Shown piece after piece: positions 6,000 to 7,489 of a DNA stretch of 7,489 nucleotides. Position numbers and translations under genes: made by a program. The DNA comes from Bacteroidota bacterium (GTDB taxonomy: Bacteria; Bacteroidota; Ignavibacteria; SZUA-365): NCBI GenBank assembly GCA_018224345.1, contig JAGTUW010000220.1, positions 1 to 7,489 of the forward strand. The letters run 5' to 3'. Every line of letters begins with the position of its first letter. The first letter of the stretch is position 1. The notes beneath the pieces are model-generated. The model did no database searches. It saw only the letters and a list, made by a program, of their open reading frames with translations, and was not told the origin of the DNA.

Positions 6000-6611
6000 A
6001 TGAAACACATCTTCATCCTCACATTTTGCCTTTTCATGCCCTGGCTGCTGTCGGCACAGGAAGCGGAACAACGCAAGGAAGTCGGCATCATTTTCGGTAA
6101 CCTCGATAATTTCGGATTCACGTACAGAACGGGGACGGAAAAATGTCTCTGGAGATTCAACGGTCTGTCAGTCAACGGCAGAAGCATGGAGCAGACTGCT
6201 GACAGTTCCGTGTGGGATGAAGGGACTATCGGATTCAACCTCGCTGTAGGGCGGGAGTATCGCACAAAACTTTCCGGAGACCTGGAATTCCGTTATGGTG
6301 CGGACCTGTCCTTTATCTACTCACAGCAGACGACAGATCGTGATGACCTGTCATGGATGGATCGCGACCGCAACCAGGAATGGACAAACTACGGTTCCGG
6401 TATCCTCTTGCTGTTCGGCTTCAATTATCTGATCGGCGAAAAGCTGCTGTTCGGAGCGGAACTACAACCGCATTTCACCTACATCTTCGGCAAGCAGACC
6501 GAGCGTAATCAATATAGCGACGAAGTTCAGGAAAAAAGTACCGAAAGCTCTGTCTTCAATTACGGCTTCTCTTCCAGCTCCGTAAAGCTCTCGCTGGTAT
6601 ATCGCCTGTAG
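6000..6611 (+). CDS. Secreted, probably outer-membrane beta-barrel protein
   Basis: This 203-residue exported protein has a signal peptide at residues 1-19 (positive start, hydrophobic LTFCLFMPWLL, SA-Q cleavage). The mature part is made of short alternating strands (for example GIIFGNLDNFGFTYRTG, GILLLFGFNYLIGEKLLFGA) separated by polar loops, and ends SLVYRL with an aromatic residue near the C-terminus, as in small outer-membrane barrels. I do not recognise a named family; an outer-membrane beta-barrel domain of the OmpW/OmpA-barrel size class is the best description. It stands alone, divergent from the redox operon, with its own ribosome site. A palindromic repeat 36 bases after the stop may terminate its transcript. 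It is bracketed by same-orientation Q/P repeats on both sides, which may mark it as an inserted or rearranged segment. Function unknown. Confidence 0.75.
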   Translation: MKHIFILTFCLFMPWLLSAQEAEQRKEVGIIFGNLDNFGFTYRTGTEKCLWRFNGLSVNGRSMEQTADSSVWDEGTIGFNLAVGREYRTKLSGDLEFRYGADLSFIYSQQTTDRDDLSWMDRDRNQEWTNYGSGILLLFGFNYLIGEKLLFGAELQPHFTYIFGKQTERNQYSDEVQEKSTESSVFNYGFSSSSVKLSLVYRL

Positions 6612-6645
6612 GTGATGGGGCGCCCGGTGCGATCCTTGTTTGGGC

Positions 6646-6702
6646 GTACAGGGCGGTTCGCGAACCGCCCTGTTTTCGGAACCCCCGATCGTCAACCACA
6701 CC
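6646..6702 (+). repeat. P module, copy 2
   Basis: Same body as the copy at 5341, but the left flank is GTACAGGGC instead of GTGTAGGGGC, which lengthens the palindrome from 20 to 26 bases. It is followed directly by a Q module. This is the left border of the right-hand array. Confidence 0.92.
6648..6677 (+). terminator. Repeat-derived intrinsic terminator after the barrel gene
   Basis: A perfect 26-base palindrome (ACAGGGCGGTTCGC and its mirror arm, 6648-6673) is followed by TTTTCGG. In RNA this gives a very stable GC stem with a CGCG loop ending in a short U-run, 36 bases after the TAG of the barrel gene. It is part of the P repeat, so termination may be a secondary use. The U-run is short, which limits confidence. 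Confidence 0.5.
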
Positions 6703-6766
6703 GTTTCACACCGAACATCCCGATCCCGACGGTGTACGGGGCATACCACCGGATATCATAAACAGC
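6703..6766 (+). repeat. Q module, copy 3
   Basis: A 64-base Q repeat starting GTTTCACACCGAACATCCCGA and ending ATATCATAAACAGC. It contains CGGTG...CACCG arms able to form a 5-base-pair stem. It differs from copies 4 and 5 mainly in GGGGCATACC for GGGGGTTACC. Confidence 0.92.
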
Positions 6767-6824
6767 GTGTAGGGGCGGTTCGCGAACCGCCCTGTTTTCG
6801 GAACCCCCGATCGTCAACCACACC
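6767..6824 (+). repeat. P module, copy 3
   Basis: A 58-base P repeat with the perfect palindrome at 6773-6792 followed by TGTTTTCGG. It is preceded by Q and followed by a pair of u units rather than by Q. Confidence 0.93.
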
Positions 6825-6825
6825 C

Positions 6826-6957
6826 ACACAACATCGCGTTTGCATCGGTCGGGGTATCGGTAATTATGTACGGACCGGCGGGAATCACCCGGACACAACA
6901 CGCAATTCCCTACGTCGGGTTATTTGTGATTTTGTATGGGCCGGCGGGATTCACACC
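6826..6957 (+). repeat. Pair of u modules (67-base period), copies 1 and 2
   Basis: Two related units start ACACAACATCGCG at 6826 and ACACAACACGCAATT at 6893, 67 bases apart. Both share a TCGGG(G/T)TAT block, a GTA(C/T)GG(A/G)CCGGCGGGA block and an ACACAAC start, but differ at many other positions, so the duplication is older than the larger P-u-u-Q unit that carries it. Some weak CGGG/CCCG hairpin potential is present. Confidence 0.85.
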
Positions 6958-7021
6958 GTTTCACACCGAACATCCCGATCCCGACGGTGTACGGGGGTTA
7001 CCACCGGATATCATAAACAGC
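6958..7021 (+). repeat. Q module, copy 4
   Basis: A 64-base Q repeat, nearly identical to copies 3 and 5, linking the first u pair to the next P module. The distance from P copy 3 to P copy 4 (6767 to 7022) is exactly 255 bases and defines the P-u-u-Q higher-order unit. Confidence 0.93.
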
Positions 7022-7079
7022 GTGTAGGGGCGGTTCGCGAACCGCCCTGTTTTCGGAACCCCCGATCGTCAACCACACC
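7022..7079 (+). repeat. P module, copy 4
   Basis: A 58-base P repeat with the palindrome at 7028-7047, apparently identical to copy 3. It is followed by u copy 3. Confidence 0.93.
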
Positions 7080-7080
7080 C

Positions 7081-7200
7081 ACACAACATCGCGTTCCCAT
7101 CGGTCGGGTTATCGGTAATTACGTGCGGACCGGCGGGAATCACCCGGACACAACACGTGATTCCATTGCCGGGTATCGATGAATGCGTACGGTCCGATGT
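7081..7200 (+). repeat. u modules, copies 3 and 4 (copy 4 decayed)
   Basis: Copy 3 starts at 7081 and is close to the unit at 6826. Copy 4 starts 67 bases later at 7148 and drifts from about 7170 onward, where TCGATGAATGCGTACGGTCCG replaces the usual TTTGTGATTTTGTACGGGCCG. Bases 7201-7247 show no clear match to any module. Confidence 0.75.
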
Positions 7201-7247
7201 GATGCGATTCCGGTGCATCTCGGATGATCCGTGTGGTGGTGATGGAT

Positions 7248-7272
7248 GGGCGGTTCGCGAACCGCCCCTACA
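7248..7272 (-). repeat. P palindrome, inverted copy
   Basis: The 20-base palindrome (7248-7267) is followed on the plus strand by CTACA, so its complement reads TGTAGGGGCGG as in the start of the other P modules. It is the only copy in the opposite orientation, and only the first ~25 bases of P are present: the TTTTCGGAACCCCCGATCG body is missing. Confidence 0.85.
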
Positions 7273-7398
7273 ATTCGTAATTCAATTTGTCGGGATATTT
7301 ATGGTTTTGTGCGGACCGGCAGGAATCATACGAACACAACACGTAATTCCATCCGTCGGGTTATTTGTGATTTTGTACGGGCCGGCGGGAACCACACC
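7273..7398 (+). repeat. u modules, copies 5 and 6
   Basis: Copy 5 (about 7273-7333) lacks the usual ACACAAC start, where the inverted P element abuts it. Copy 6 starts ACACAACACGTAATT at 7334 and closely matches the unit at 6893. They are followed by Q. Confidence 0.8.
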
Positions 7399-7463
7399 GT
7401 TTTCACACCGAACATCCCGATCCCGACGGTGTACGGGGGTTACCACCGGATATCATAAACAGC
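7399..7463 (+). repeat. Q module, copy 5
   Basis: Like copy 4 but with one extra T in the opening GTTTTCACACC (65 bases). It leads directly into the last P module. Confidence 0.93.
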
Positions 7464-7489
7464 GTGTAGGGGCGGTTCGCGAACCGCCC
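7464..7489 (+). repeat. P module, copy 6 (cut by window edge)
   Basis: Starts GTGTAGGGGC; its palindrome (7470-7489) ends exactly at the last base of the window, so the array continues beyond it. Confidence 0.9.

Noticed and set aside
5825..6265. 146-residue minus-strand frame
   Set aside because: It is antisense to the barrel gene, which has a signal peptide, ribosome site and barrel-like strand pattern.
6640..7182. 180-residue frame through the repeats, with REPP-type peptide repeats
   Set aside because: Its peptide repeats simply translate the P, Q and u modules, and it would run through the putative terminator. It is the kind of false protein that repeat arrays give in automatic annotation.
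7246..7458. 70-residue frame in the repeat array
   Set aside because: Same reason: it translates the inverted P core, the u units and Q, with no ribosome site.
6646..7489. CRISPR array
   Set aside because: The repeats are 58-67 bases long, adjoin one another in varied order, and leave no uniform unique spacers; no cas genes are visible.

Overview
The window looks like a chromosomal piece of a Gram-negative bacterium of the Bacteroidota/Chlorobiota/Ignavibacteriota (FCB) group. The reasons are a DUF5777-type outer-membrane barrel next to a YceI protein, a small cytochrome-like lipoprotein with a CX4CH motif, a polyferredoxin of a type I associate with Bacteroidota, and a second barrel-like secreted protein. 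The base composition is moderately GC-rich. This placement is inference from protein families; there is no rRNA or other marker gene in the window.

Layout. (1) Bases 2-493, plus strand: the 3' part of an AhpD-like, peroxidase-related gene, cut by the window's left edge. (2) Bases 599-5195, minus strand: five tightly packed genes. In transcription order they encode a putative haem lipoprotein, a YceI-family periplasmic protein, a DUF5777 beta-barrel, an FAD/NAD(P)-dependent oxidoreductase and a membrane 4Fe-4S polyferredoxin. The gaps are 31, 6 and 10 bases, followed by a 4-base ATGA overlap, so this is almost certainly one operon. It converges on the AhpD-like gene. (3) Bases 5196-5999: an intergenic stretch holding a possible operator dyad, a first block of mosaic repeats (about 5285-5472), and a segment with a 32-base-period direct repeat and two possible very small ORFs. 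(4) Bases 6000-6611, plus strand: a secreted, probably outer-membrane beta-barrel protein. (5) Bases 6612-7489: no credible gene, but a dense array of modular repeats that runs off the right edge.

How the genes may work together. The operon spans the envelope: a cytosolic flavoprotein, an inner-membrane iron-sulfur protein translationally coupled to it, a secreted YceI lipocalin-like protein, a haem-c-like lipoprotein and an outer-membrane barrel. The simplest reading is an electron-transfer route between NAD(P)H and a periplasmic or envelope redox partner. The actual substrate cannot be read from sequence.

The repeats are the most unusual part. They are built from three modules that are reused in different orders: P (58 bp, with a perfect 20-bp palindrome GGGCGGTTCGCGAACCGCCC followed by TGTTTT), Q (about 64 bp) and u (about 67 bp, usually in pairs). 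Q-P blocks occur on both sides of the barrel gene in the same orientation. One P palindrome is inverted, and one Q ends in what looks like half of an inverted P. The array resembles REP/BIME-type palindromic repeats, and the P module also looks like a ready-made transcription terminator.
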